DNA from: Fermentibacter sp964564435
Lineage (GTDB): Bacteria; Fermentibacterota; Fermentibacteria; Fermentibacterales; Fermentibacteraceae
DNA length: 64,000 nucleotides
NCBI GenBank assembly: GCA_964564435.1
Contig: CAZMAT010000012.1
Span: 13,411-77,410 of the forward strand
Direction of reading: 5' to 3'
The position numbers were made by a program, and so were the translations under genes. Every line of letters starts with the position of its first letter. The stretch's first letter is position 1. The notes under the pieces were generated by a model. It did no database searches, had not been told where the DNA came from, and saw only the letters and a program-made list of their open reading frames with translations. Shown in pieces: positions 14,970-24,619 of this stretch.

Positions 14970-16514
14970 TCATTCCCACTCTATGGTGGCGGGTGGCTTG
15001 GAGGAGATGTCGTAGACCACCCTGCTCACGCCGCTCACCCTGTTGACGATCTCGGAGGAGACGGCAGCCATGTGTGCGGGATCCATCCTGTACCAGTCGG
15101 CCGTCATGCCGTCGGTGGATGTCACGGCCCTGAGGGCGGCCACGCGCTCGTACGTGCGCTGATCCCCCATCACTCCTACGGTGCGGACCGGCAGGAGCAC
15201 GGCGAAGGCCTGCCATATCGAGTCGTACAGCCCCTTCTCCACGAGGTAGCCGGTGAAGACGGCGTCGATCTCCCTCAGGAGCTCGAGATCCCGGGCTTCT
15301 ACTGGCCCGGGGATCCTCACCGCCAGGCCGGGCCCCGGGAAGGGGTGCCTCCCGAGAATGTGCGGAGGAAGCCCGAGTTCGCGGCCCAGCCGCCTGACCT
15401 CGTCCTTGAAGAGCTCCCTGAGGGGTTCGATGAGACGGAGGTTCATCCGCTCGGGCAGGCCGCCGACGTTGTGATGGCTCTTGATGGTGGCCGACGGCCC
15501 GCGGAACGAGACGCTCTCGATCACGTCGGGATACAGAGTCCCCTGGGCCAGGTGCGTCACTCCGCCGACGCCCTGGGCGGCCTTCTCGAACACCTCGATG
15601 AAGACGCGGCCGATGATCTTCCGCTTGCGCTCCGGGTCCGCCTCGCCCGAGAGGGCCGACAGGAACTCGCGTGACGCGTCGACCGTGACGAGGTCCATCC
15701 CGAAGTGCCCTCTGAAGGTGTCCTCAACCGATTCGCGCTCGCCCTTCCGGAGCAGCCCGGTGTCGACGAAGATGGGGGTGAACCGGTCGGGGACCGCTTC
15801 GTGGAGCATCGCGGCCACCACGGACGAATCGACCCCGCCCGAGAGGCCGAGTATCACCCTGCCCCCCGGCCCCACTTCCGTCCTGATCCGCTCGACCGCC
15901 TCCCCCCTGAACCTCTCCATGCTCCAGTCGGGCAGGAGCCCCCCGATCGAGAAGAGGAAGTTCGAGAGCACCTGCGCGCCGAACTCGGTGTGGGCCACCT
16001 CGGGGTGGAACTGTACGCAGTATCTGCGGCGGAATGGATTCTCCATCGCTGCTACAGGAAGGCTCGAAGTGGAGGCGGCCAGCGCATAGCCCGGGGGCAT
16101 GGCGGTGACCCTGTCGCCATGGCTCATCCAGGCCGTCAGCCCGTCGCCTATTCCGAGCATGAGAGCGGAACCGGGTACCGGGCTCACCCTGGCAGGCCCG
16201 TACTCGCGCGCATCCCCGCCCTCGACCGATCCGCCGTCGTGGAGCGCCAGAAGCTGCATCCCGTAGCAGACGCCGAGTATGGGGAGCTCCGATTCGAGGA
16301 CGCCCGGCGCCGGCCGGGGCGATCCCTCCTCGTACACGCTGCTCGGCCCTCCGGAGAGGATGATGGCGGAGGGCTCGATGGAGAGGATCCGCTCGAGGGG
16401 TGCGTCTCCCGGGAAGATCTCGCAGTAGACCCCCGCCTCCCTGGTCCTGCGGGCTATGAGCTGGGTGTACTGGGAGCCGAAATCGAGGATCGCGACGCCT
16501 CTGGCATGGATCAT
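14970..16514 (-). CDS. guaA: GMP synthase (glutamine-hydrolysing)
   Basis: 514 residues, full length. It converts XMP, glutamine and ATP to GMP. Class I glutaminase domain at the N-terminus: ILDFGSQYTQLIARRTRE, the nucleophile elbow GVCYGMQLLA, and FHPEV. The ATP-pyrophosphatase domain has the P-loop LSGGVDSSVVAAML near residue 225, followed by the dimerisation domain ending RVVYDISSKPPATIEWE, the canonical GuaA C-terminus. Start ATG 16514 is 4 bp after the purF stop with AGGGG upstream. Third in the operon. Confidence 0.97.
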   Translation of the reverse strand: MIHARGVAILDFGSQYTQLIARRTREAGVYCEIFPGDAPLERILSIEPSAIILSGGPSSVYEEGSPRPAPGVLESELPILGVCYGMQLLALHDGGSVEGGDAREYGPARVSPVPGSALMLGIGDGLTAWMSHGDRVTAMPPGYALAASTSSLPVAAMENPFRRRYCVQFHPEVAHTEFGAQVLSNFLFSIGGLLPDWSMERFRGEAVERIRTEVGPGGRVILGLSGGVDSSVVAAMLHEAVPDRFTPIFVDTGLLRKGERESVEDTFRGHFGMDLVTVDASREFLSALSGEADPERKRKIIGRVFIEVFEKAAQGVGGVTHLAQGTLYPDVIESVSFRGPSATIKSHHNVGGLPERMNLRLIEPLRELFKDEVRRLGRELGLPPHILGRHPFPGPGLAVRIPGPVEARDLELLREIDAVFTGYLVEKGLYDSIWQAFAVLLPVRTVGVMGDQRTYERVAALRAVTSTDGMTADWYRMDPAHMAAVSSEIVNRVSGVSRVVYDISSKPPATIEWE

Positions 16515-16518
16515 CCCC

Positions 16519-17955
16519 TCATCCTCCGCAGGATCTCGGTATGCCGCCCGAAGAAGGCGGCGTCACCCGGTAGTCGCCGCTGAAGCAGGCGGTGCAGTAG
16601 TCGGATGGCCTGTGGGCCTTCACGCAGCCGAGCATCCCCTCCTCCGAGAGGTATGCCAGCGAGTCGAGGTCGAGCAGGCCGCAGATCTCGTCCACGCTGA
16701 ACTTGTTGGCGATGAGCTGGGAGGGCTCAGGGAAGTCGATGCCGAAATAGCAGCCGAACCTGTGCGGCGGACAGCTCACCCGCATGTGGACCTCGCTGGC
16801 GCCGGCCTCGCGGAGCGCCTTTATCCTGGCCCTGCTGGTGGTGCCCCTGACTATGCTGTCCTCCACGACGCAGATCCTCCTGCCCTCCACCGCCTCGGGG
16901 ATGGGCTGGAGCTTGCGCGTCACCATCGCCGCCCTCCTGGCGGTCGTGGGATCGATGAAGGTCCTGCCGACGTAGTGGTTCCTGGTGAACCCCATGTCGA
17001 ACTCGATGCCGAGCTGCCGCGAGTAGCCTATCGCCGCGAACATGCCGCTGTCGGGCACGGGCATGACCACGTCGCATGCCGCGGGAGACTCGACCGCGAG
17101 CCTGGCCCCCATCCGGAGCCTCACCTCGTACACGCTGTCGCCGAAGACGTAGCTGCCCGGCCGGGCGAAGTAGACGTGCTCGAAGATGCACTGGGCCAGC
17201 CTGTCGCTTCCGCCGAAGAGGCCGTGCCTGGCACCGAACCTCCTGGAGGAGGGCTCCCCCGGGCCGGAGGGGAGGAACAGGATCTCGCCCGGTTCGATCT
17301 CCCTGACGTATTCGGCGCAGCAGAGCGGGAACGCGATGGTCTCGCTCGCCACCGCCCATCCGCCCCCGGTGATCCTGCCGAGGTTGAGAGGTCTGAACCC
17401 GAGCGGATCGCGGACTGCGTACATGCCCTCCATCGTCATGAGCAGCAGGCAGAAGGCCCCTTCTAGTGACCCCAGCGCCATCTCGAGCGCTGTGCCCATG
17501 TCGTGGCCAGAGGCCTCGAGGTTGCGCGACATCAGGTGCAGCACGACCTCGGTGTCGGAGTTGGTCTGGAATATCGCGCCCTGTCTCTCGAGATCGGCCC
17601 TGAGCACCGAGGCGTTGCTGATCGTGCCGTTGTGCGCGATGCCGGTCTGGTTGCCGTTGATGCTCACCAGGAGGGGCTGGGCGTTGAGCACCGAGCCGCT
17701 GCCGAAGGTTCCGTAACGCACGTGGCCCATCGCCGCCGTGATCCCGCCGGCTCTCCAGTCCTCCGGCACCCCTCCCATCACCTGCGCCACGAGTCCGAGC
17801 CCCTTGTGGACCTCGAGCCCGCCGTCCTTCCTCACCAGGATGCCGGCGGCCTCCTGCCCGCGGTGCTGCTGTGCGTGCAGTCCCTCGGCCACGAGAGCCA
17901 GAGCCTCGGCATCACCGGTGACGCCGCACAGACCGCAGTACTCGTGGAGGCTCAC
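16519..17955 (-). CDS. purF: amidophosphoribosyltransferase
   Basis: 478 residues. First step of purine synthesis: PRPP plus glutamine to phosphoribosylamine. The GTG start at 17955 overlaps the pyrG stop as GTGA, with GGAGG 8 bp upstream. That gives a 6-residue propeptide before the catalytic Cys (CGLCGVTGD). Conserved blocks: GHVRYGTFG, IAHNGTISN, VMPVPDSG and the PRPP site CVVEDSIVRGTTSR. Cysteines in CPPHRFGCYFGID and SDYCTACF match the 4Fe-4S-containing Bacillus type, which needs propeptide removal and is oxygen sensitive. Confidence 0.96.
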   Translation of the reverse strand: MSLHEYCGLCGVTGDAEALALVAEGLHAQQHRGQEAAGILVRKDGGLEVHKGLGLVAQVMGGVPEDWRAGGITAAMGHVRYGTFGSGSVLNAQPLLVSINGNQTGIAHNGTISNASVLRADLERQGAIFQTNSDTEVVLHLMSRNLEASGHDMGTALEMALGSLEGAFCLLLMTMEGMYAVRDPLGFRPLNLGRITGGGWAVASETIAFPLCCAEYVREIEPGEILFLPSGPGEPSSRRFGARHGLFGGSDRLAQCIFEHVYFARPGSYVFGDSVYEVRLRMGARLAVESPAACDVVMPVPDSGMFAAIGYSRQLGIEFDMGFTRNHYVGRTFIDPTTARRAAMVTRKLQPIPEAVEGRRICVVEDSIVRGTTSRARIKALREAGASEVHMRVSCPPHRFGCYFGIDFPEPSQLIANKFSVDEICGLLDLDSLAYLSEEGMLGCVKAHRPSDYCTACFSGDYRVTPPSSGGIPRSCGG

Positions 17956-19565
17956 CTGCAGGCCCTCCGGGCAGCGGCCTCGACGAAGGCGGAGAAAAGC
18001 GGGTGAGGGACCAGTGGGGTCGACTTGAACTCGGGATGGAACTGGCAGGCGACGAACCACGGATGGCCGGGCCTTTCCACGACCTCTACGAGTGTCCCGT
18101 CGGGGGAAAGGCCGGTGCAGACCATCCCCGCCTTATCGAGCGCGTCCCTGAACGACTGGTTGAACTCGAACCTGTGCCTGTGGCGCTCGGAGATCTCGGT
18201 GGAGCCGTATGCCGCAGCGGCGGCCGAGCCCTCCGCGAGCCTGCACGGCCATGCCCCGAGCCTCATGGTGCCGCCCTTGTCGGTGACGCCCTGCTGTTCG
18301 GACATCAGCGAGATGACGGGGAAGGGCGTGCCGGGCTCGAACTCGGTGCTGTTGGCCTGGGTCATGCCGGCCTTGTTCCTCGCGGTCTCGATCACTGCGC
18401 ACTGCATCCCGAGGCAGATACCGAGGAACGGGATGCCTCCCTCGCGGGCCCTCGCCACGGCCTCGATCTTGCCCTCGATCCCGCGGTAGCCGAAGCCTCC
18501 CGGGACGAGTATCCCGTCCATCCCGTCGAGCTTCGACGCCCCTCCGGGGCCGGCCAGATCCTCGGCCTCCACGCCCTCGATCGAGACACGGAGCCCGGCT
18601 CCCGCGGCGGCGTGGCGGATGGCCTCGAAGACGCTCTTGTAGGCGTCCCTCATCGACATGTACTTGCCTACGACTGCGATCCTCACTTGCCCGCCGGCGG
18701 GCGCAACGGCCCTGGCGAGCATCGCCTCCCACTCCGAGAGGTCGAGCTCCCCTTCGGGAAGGCCGAGCCTCTGCAGGATGAGTTCGTCGAGGTGCTGCCC
18801 GGCGAGTTGGACGGGGACCTCGTAGATCGAGCCCGTCACGTCCAGCTCCTGGACTACGGCCTTCCTGGGGAGGTTGCAGAATAGCGCCAGCTTCTCGAAA
18901 TGGTCCTCCTCCAGAGGCTTCTCGGTCCTGCAGATCAGGATGTCGGGAATGATGCCTATCTCCCTGAGTATCCCGGCGCTCTGCTGGGAGGGCTTCGTCT
19001 TCAGCTCGCCCGAGGCCCTCAGATACGGGATCAGGGTGAGGTGGACGAACACGGAGTTCTCCCTGCCCACCTCGGCCGCCAGCTGCCTTATCGCCTCGAG
19101 GAAGGGCTGCGACTCGATGTCGCCCGCGGTGCCTCCTATCTCGACGATGGCGATGTCGGCGCCCCCGGAGAAGCCGCACATTATCGAGGCCTTTATCTCG
19201 TCGGTGATATGCGGGATGACCTGGACCGTCTTGCCCAGGTAGTCGCCCCTGCGCTCGCGGGACAGGACGTTGGAATAGATGCGCCCGGCGGTGAAGTTGC
19301 TGCTGCGTGTGCACCGGATGCCGGCGAACCTCTCGTAGTGGCCGAGGTCGAGGTCGGTCTCCGCCCCGTCGTCGGTCACGAACACCTCGCCGTGCTGGTA
19401 TGGCGACATGGTGCCCGGGTCGACGTTCAGGTACGGATCGAGCTTCTGGAGCGTCACGCGGTAGCCGCGCTGCTTCAGGAGAAGGGCTATCGAGGCAGCC
19501 GTGATCCCCTTGCCCAGGGAGGAAACCACTCCGCCAGTCACGAACACTATCCTCGTGTGATCCAA
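17952..19565 (-). CDS. pyrG: CTP synthase
   Basis: 537 residues. It makes CTP from UTP, ATP and glutamine. The start is a TTG (19565-19563) with AGGAGGT 5 bp upstream; it gives the standard N-terminus RIVFVTGGVVSSLGKGI. Synthase-domain markers: KLDPYLNVDPGTMSPYQHGE, VHLTLIPYL. The glutaminase domain has GICLGMQCAVIE with the nucleophilic Cys and ends FHPEFKSTPLVPHPLF. A longer frame upstream of the TTG is not conserved. First gene of the operon. Confidence 0.96.
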   Translation of the reverse strand: MDHTRIVFVTGGVVSSLGKGITAASIALLLKQRGYRVTLQKLDPYLNVDPGTMSPYQHGEVFVTDDGAETDLDLGHYERFAGIRCTRSSNFTAGRIYSNVLSRERRGDYLGKTVQVIPHITDEIKASIMCGFSGGADIAIVEIGGTAGDIESQPFLEAIRQLAAEVGRENSVFVHLTLIPYLRASGELKTKPSQQSAGILREIGIIPDILICRTEKPLEEDHFEKLALFCNLPRKAVVQELDVTGSIYEVPVQLAGQHLDELILQRLGLPEGELDLSEWEAMLARAVAPAGGQVRIAVVGKYMSMRDAYKSVFEAIRHAAAGAGLRVSIEGVEAEDLAGPGGASKLDGMDGILVPGGFGYRGIEGKIEAVARAREGGIPFLGICLGMQCAVIETARNKAGMTQANSTEFEPGTPFPVISLMSEQQGVTDKGGTMRLGAWPCRLAEGSAAAAAYGSTEISERHRHRFEFNQSFRDALDKAGMVCTGLSPDGTLVEVVERPGHPWFVACQFHPEFKSTPLVPHPLFSAFVEAAARRACR

Positions 19566-19598
19566 GGCAGACCTCCTGAGGAGCCTCAGGTAAAACCG

Positions 19599-19629
19599 AT
19601 TATAGTTGCCCGATATGGTGCCGGTGCAA
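19599..19629 (-). promoter_or_regulatory. probable promoter of the pyrG-purF-guaA operon
   Basis: A perfect TATAAT (19604-19599) with TTGCAC (19629-19624) 19 bp upstream; the spacing is longer than ideal. Transcription would begin near 19592, leaving a leader of about 26 nt. That leader opens with a 6-bp hairpin CCTGAG-GCTC-CTCAGG (19575-19590) whose 3' arm touches the ribosome site. Confidence 0.5.
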
Positions 19630-19686
19630 CCCGGGCCGGCAGCAGGGCCCGAAGCCACGAAAACCGATCAGACTGGAGAACGAACC

Positions 19687-22362
19687 ATGCTTACCGCCCT
19701 CCTGACCGCCACCCTCCTGTCCGGAGGGCCCGCCGCGGAAGCCGTGTTGACGGATACGCTCATGTCGAACTCGCTGCGGGTCGTCGTCCAGGAGATCCAC
19801 TACTCCCCGGTCGTGGCGGTCGCCATCGCCTACGGCGTCGGATCGCTCGACGAAGCCGACGGCGCCAGGGGCATGAGCCACTTCTGCGAGCACATGATGT
19901 TCCGGGGCACCGGATCGATGCCGGGGGAAAGGCTGTGGCAGATCATCCAGAGGGATGGCGGCTGGGCCAATGCATTCACCAGCAACGACGTGACCCTCTA
20001 TTTCGAGGTGCTTCCCTCGTCGAGGCTGGTCGACGCGCTTGCGATCGAGAGCGACAGGATGCAGGGCGCCCTCTTCGACTCTTCGGACGCCGTGGCCGAG
20101 CGCAACGTGATACTCGACGAGCTGCGGATGAGCTCGATGGACGACCCCGACGGCGTGCTCTACGACGCGCTCAGCCGGGCCGCCTTCACCGTGCATCCCT
20201 ACCGGCACCCTGTGATTGGGTACGAAGGCGACGTGGCCATCTTCGACAGCGTGGCAGCCACGGCATACTACCGTTCCTTCTACACTCCCGACAACGCGAC
20301 GCTCGTCATCGTCGGCGACGTCGACACGGGAAGCGCCCTGGCGATGGTCGACTCGCTCTTCGGAGGCGCTGCCCCGGGTGACCTCCACACCCGTGAAATC
20401 CCCGCAGAACCCGCGCAGACCGAACCCGTGCTCGTCGAGGTGAGCCATCCCTCGGCCATGGCCAGGATCGCGCTCGGGTTCCACGTCCCCGAGGCCACCT
20501 CGGAAGACGACGCCGAACTGGGGTTGATCTCGGCCCTGCTCTCGGACGGCCGCTCCTCGTGGCTGGAGCAGGCGCTGGTGCAGGAGGGGCTTGCCTCGGA
20601 AGCCTGGGCGTACGACGGGGCCGGGGTGGATCCGGGACTCTTCATCGTAGGCGCCACGCTGATGCCGGGGGTGGGATTCGAGGAGGCCGAGAGCGCGGTC
20701 TGGAGGCTGCTCGACTCCCTCGCCGCCGACCCCCTCCCGGGCGATGTGCTCGAAGCGCTGAAGAACCGGGCCAGGGCCGCAGCGGTCCTGGAGGAGTCGA
20801 GCCCCGTAGGAAGAGCCATCAATCTCGCATACAACGGCGCATGCTACCTCGACCCGGCGTTCGGCGACCGCAGGCTCGACGAGACGATGCAGGTCACGCC
20901 GCAGGACATCACCGGGACGGCCGCCAGGTACTTCAGGCGGGACAACTCCACTACGGCGAGGCTCGAGCCCACGGGATCGGGCGACATGTCCGAGCGTCCG
21001 AGGGAGTCACTGCCCGTGGACATCCAGGCGCCTTCGGACATCAGCTACGACGGGCTCGACATACCTGCCTCGATGCTCACCCCCTCGGGCAGGTCGGTGT
21101 CCGATGGAGCCGTGGCCACGACGCTCCCGAACGGGCTCTCGCTGATTGTGTCCGAGGACCACACCTTCGGGGTCGTGTCCGTCGCGTTCACGGTACCGAT
21201 GGGATCGAGGATGTGCCCGGCCGGGAAGGCCGGAATGGCCGGCCTGGCCGCGGCTGCGATGCTGTACGGGACGGGCGATCTCGACTACGCCGGCTTCAAC
21301 GGCAGGCTCGAGGACGAGGGCTCCTACATCGAGTTCCAATCCTGGGACGAGTACGCATCCGGTTCCGTCACCGCGCTTTCGGAGGATCTCCCGCTCGTGA
21401 TGGAATCCGTGTCGGACCTGCTGATCCGCCCAGCCCTCAGGGATGCGGACATCGAGACCTGCAGGGAGGAGATGGCCGCGGGCGTGAGGCAGCGCGGGGA
21501 GAGCGTCTTCCGGGTCGCGATGGACCAGCTCGACCGCATGATGCTCGCAGATCCGGCCGAAGCCCGGATCGTCACCGAGGAGACGCTCGGGGCGATCTCG
21601 AACGACGACGTGAGGGAGTTCCACGGGCTCTGCTGCCGCCCCGGCGGGGCGGTTCTGGTGATCGCAGGGGACGTGACGTACGACACTGCGCTGGCGCTTG
21701 CGGAGGAGTGGTTCGGGGGATGGGAGAACCCTTCCGATCCCCTGCCCGATTTGGCGGTACCCGCTCTTTCCGCCCAGCCCGGAGACACTTCCGTCGTGAG
21801 CATGCCCGGGAGGGTCCAGGCCGCCGTCCTCGCCGGAGTGCCGGGCCCGGCTCTCGAAACCCCTCTGTACGACGCGTTCACGGCCATGAACGGCATCCTG
21901 GGGGCGGGTATCGGCTCCAGGCTCGGCCATTCCGTCAGGGACGAGCAGGGGCTTGCATACGACGTCGGAAGCTGGAACATGGCGTCGATGGACGCCGGGT
22001 TCTTCACCGCCTACCTCTCGACGAGGGCCGACTACGCCCAGCAGGCACTGGGTTCCGTGATCCTCGAGTGCGGCAGGATGGCATCGGGCGATGTGGAGGC
22101 GATCGAGCTGGACCTCCAGAAGGCCATGACCGTGGGCGAGAGCGCCATGTCGGGCACGACATACGGCGAAAGGGCATCCACCCTTGCACGCACCGCCGCC
22201 ATCGGGCTCCCCCTGGACTACGACCGCATCAGGGAGGAGCGGGTCCTGGCACTTTCCGTCGAAGACCTCGGGCGTGCCGCGGAGGAGTATCTCGGCGCCG
22301 GCGAATGGTTCGTATCTGTCGCGGGGGGACTGTCGGAGGACATGGAGCCGCTGTCGAACTGA
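19687..22362 (+). CDS. exported M16 zinc peptidase (two-domain, pitrilysin family)
   Basis: 891 residues from the ATG at 19687 (GGAGAAC upstream, then signal peptide MLTALLTATLLSGGPAAEA). The inverted zinc motif HXXEH is at residues 65-69 (HFCEH) and the third ligand Glu at about 145 (ERNVILDE), the normal spacing of 76. The second half (from about 470) repeats the fold without the motif, as in bacterial two-domain M16B/M16 proteins: LPNGLSLIVSEDHTFGVVSVAF and the substrate-binding DEQGLAYDVGSWN. It probably degrades peptides in the periplasm or outside. First of three plus-strand genes, 16 bp from the next. Confidence 0.9.
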   Translation: MLTALLTATLLSGGPAAEAVLTDTLMSNSLRVVVQEIHYSPVVAVAIAYGVGSLDEADGARGMSHFCEHMMFRGTGSMPGERLWQIIQRDGGWANAFTSNDVTLYFEVLPSSRLVDALAIESDRMQGALFDSSDAVAERNVILDELRMSSMDDPDGVLYDALSRAAFTVHPYRHPVIGYEGDVAIFDSVAATAYYRSFYTPDNATLVIVGDVDTGSALAMVDSLFGGAAPGDLHTREIPAEPAQTEPVLVEVSHPSAMARIALGFHVPEATSEDDAELGLISALLSDGRSSWLEQALVQEGLASEAWAYDGAGVDPGLFIVGATLMPGVGFEEAESAVWRLLDSLAADPLPGDVLEALKNRARAAAVLEESSPVGRAINLAYNGACYLDPAFGDRRLDETMQVTPQDITGTAARYFRRDNSTTARLEPTGSGDMSERPRESLPVDIQAPSDISYDGLDIPASMLTPSGRSVSDGAVATTLPNGLSLIVSEDHTFGVVSVAFTVPMGSRMCPAGKAGMAGLAAAAMLYGTGDLDYAGFNGRLEDEGSYIEFQSWDEYASGSVTALSEDLPLVMESVSDLLIRPALRDADIETCREEMAAGVRQRGESVFRVAMDQLDRMMLADPAEARIVTEETLGAISNDDVREFHGLCCRPGGAVLVIAGDVTYDTALALAEEWFGGWENPSDPLPDLAVPALSAQPGDTSVVSMPGRVQAAVLAGVPGPALETPLYDAFTAMNGILGAGIGSRLGHSVRDEQGLAYDVGSWNMASMDAGFFTAYLSTRADYAQQALGSVILECGRMASGDVEAIELDLQKAMTVGESAMSGTTYGERASTLARTAAIGLPLDYDRIREERVLALSVEDLGRAAEEYLGAGEWFVSVAGGLSEDMEPLSN

Positions 22363-22378
22363 CGGAGATGTAGATGCG

Positions 22379-24595
22379 ATGAGCCTGATGCTGGTCCCGT
22401 TCATCACTGCAGCACTGGCCGGAACCGCCCCCGGGGCGGCCGGGATGCGCTCCGTGCTGCTCGAGAACGGGCAGGTCCGGGTCGAGATAACGGCCTCGGG
22501 CTCCGATGCGCCGGCGGGCTCGGTGACGAGGTTCGAAGACCTCCCGACCGGCATCGACCTCGCTTCCGGCGGCGACTTCTGCGCACTGCGCTGCGGGAGC
22601 CTGTCACCCCTGGACGGCACCCTGGAGATGCTCTCGGACTCCGAGGCGGTCTTCTACTCCTCGGGGTTAGCCGCAGGGATGGACGAGCTCCCTGTAGCGG
22701 TGTGCGTCACTTACCGCCTGGCGGGGCGCGGCCTGGAGGTTTCCGTAATCCTGGAAGCCACGGGAGAGGCCCAGATCATGGAACCCCTCGAAATGGGGAT
22801 GAGCCTGATGCCCTTCGACTCGGCCTCGTTCTCCAACCAGTCCGGCCCCGACAGGGTGGTCGAGCTGCCCGGGACGCACGGCATCCACAGGATATCAGGC
22901 GATCAGGCGGTCCGCCTGTCCCGGCTGGACGGGCTGCTGGAAGCACGCATGGTCTTCCCGAACCCCGCCCTGGACATACTGGCCCTCGACGATTCGCCGG
23001 CACCCGTGCCTGCGCTCTACCTCAGGTTCCTCGACACAGAACCGCCCCGTGAGACCGCCGTGGGGCCGGACCTGCACTCGGTACTCACCGCCGGCAGGGA
23101 GGTCCGAGGCTTCTTCAGGATAGCCCTCGAGCCCGGATTCATACCGTCCTACCTCTCGGCCCATCCGTCGGGGCTCGAGAGGACCGCCTCCTGGATGCTC
23201 GACGACCTTCCGTTCCGCCATCCCCCCGACACCACTCTCTGGGCCTTCTCAGAATCGGCGGAGGGCGGCGAATGGGTCTCGGCGTGGCTCATCGCCCTTC
23301 TGGAGAACCACCCCGACATGAAGATGAACTGGATCATCCTGCCCGACGCCATCCTGGCCCCGAACTGCGACTCGATGTGGGCCGAGCAGGGCTGCGAGCA
23401 GAGCTGGTCTCACTGGCATTCCGTCTGGCGCCTCGCGGACTTCGCCCCGCCCGAGTACAGGCAGTGGCTTTCCGACATCCAGGACGACGCCCTGCCCTGG
23501 GCGGACCAGGTGACCCTCGGCTCGCACGGATACCACCACACGCCCTCCCCGGACTCGGCGTGGGACCCGTACCACGAGTTCATCACGTACGAACCGGCCG
23601 AGCACATGGAGAGGCTCGCGGTGATCCGGCAGGACCTTGCGGCGATCGGCCTCGACAACTCGCAGATACGGGCCATGAGGTTCCCCGGCCACAGGACGAG
23701 CCAGAGCGGCATCGCTGCCGTGGCGGCATACGGCTTCGACTTCTACTGCAACGGGATCAGATGGTACGAGGAGATGGGCGGCGAGCCCTTCATCGACCAG
23801 TACATGTCGCACTACGAGGAGCCGGGAGGCTCTATCTGGGGAAGCAACACGGTCTGGTGGGGCGACTACCCGCCCGCTCCCTACGAGTACGCTGTCACCG
23901 TGCTGGAAAGAGGCAAGCACGCCCTTCTGGGAAGCCATCCCGACAGGATGTTCGGCTGGGGGAACCCTGCGGTCTTCGCTGCGATAGACAGCATCTGCTC
24001 CGTTTTCGAGGAGATGCCCCACTTCGGCTGGATGTTCCCCGAGGACTACGGGCTGTTCCTCGAAGAGGAGGCGGGCATCACGTTCACTTCCCTGAGAACC
24101 GCCGGAGGACTCGTGACCGCAGACTTCGAGGGCTCTGCCGGGCCAGGGCTCACCTTCGTGGCCGACGTGCCAGACAGCGAAACGGTTCTCCACGTGAAGC
24201 TCGACGGAGTCTCGATACCATGGGAGGCCAGGTCTTCGCGGCTCTTCGTCGTCCTGCCGGCCCTGTCTGCGGGGGGACACTCGGTCGAGGTATGCCTGCA
24301 GGACCCCGAGGGAGTCGCCGACGGCGGGGAACCGGTGGAGGCAACGATGGTTGCGGCCAACCCATGCTCGGGGTCGATGCGCCTGGCCCTTTCGGGCCTG
24401 GATGGAGGCGGGGCGGTCACTCTGCTGGTGTACGACTGTGCGGGAAGGGTCGTGGCCGAGGAACCCCTGGACGACACCGCCGGAGACACGGAACTCACTG
24501 TCGAGCTCCCCGGGGCGCCCCCGGGGCTCTATCTCGCCATCCTCGTGCGGCAGGGCTCCCTCCCGCTGACGGCGAGGACCGTGCTCCTACGCTGA
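22379..24595 (+). CDS. exported polysaccharide-deacetylase-like protein with C-terminal sorting-type domain
   Basis: 738 residues. Start ATG 22379 follows a GGAG at some distance and opens a signal peptide (MSLMLVPFITAALAGTAPG). Residues about 25-290 are a beta-rich region of no known family. The middle looks like a NodB/CE4-type barrel: TLGSHGYHHTPSP (metal-binding H-x3-H), MRFPGHRTSQSG (motif 3) and an Asn-Trp-rich stretch. Deacetylase chemistry is inferred only from these motifs; a peptidase or glycosidase partner role cannot be excluded. The last about 80 residues (VAANPCSGSMRLALS, then PPGLYLAILVRQG) are the FlgD/type IX-like tail. Confidence 0.7.
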   Translation: MSLMLVPFITAALAGTAPGAAGMRSVLLENGQVRVEITASGSDAPAGSVTRFEDLPTGIDLASGGDFCALRCGSLSPLDGTLEMLSDSEAVFYSSGLAAGMDELPVAVCVTYRLAGRGLEVSVILEATGEAQIMEPLEMGMSLMPFDSASFSNQSGPDRVVELPGTHGIHRISGDQAVRLSRLDGLLEARMVFPNPALDILALDDSPAPVPALYLRFLDTEPPRETAVGPDLHSVLTAGREVRGFFRIALEPGFIPSYLSAHPSGLERTASWMLDDLPFRHPPDTTLWAFSESAEGGEWVSAWLIALLENHPDMKMNWIILPDAILAPNCDSMWAEQGCEQSWSHWHSVWRLADFAPPEYRQWLSDIQDDALPWADQVTLGSHGYHHTPSPDSAWDPYHEFITYEPAEHMERLAVIRQDLAAIGLDNSQIRAMRFPGHRTSQSGIAAVAAYGFDFYCNGIRWYEEMGGEPFIDQYMSHYEEPGGSIWGSNTVWWGDYPPAPYEYAVTVLERGKHALLGSHPDRMFGWGNPAVFAAIDSICSVFEEMPHFGWMFPEDYGLFLEEEAGITFTSLRTAGGLVTADFEGSAGPGLTFVADVPDSETVLHVKLDGVSIPWEARSSRLFVVLPALSAGGHSVEVCLQDPEGVADGGEPVEATMVAANPCSGSMRLALSGLDGGGAVTLLVYDCAGRVVAEEPLDDTAGDTELTVELPGAPPGLYLAILVRQGSLPLTARTVLLR

Positions 24596-24619
24596 AGCCC
24601 ATCACGACTGGAGGATCCC

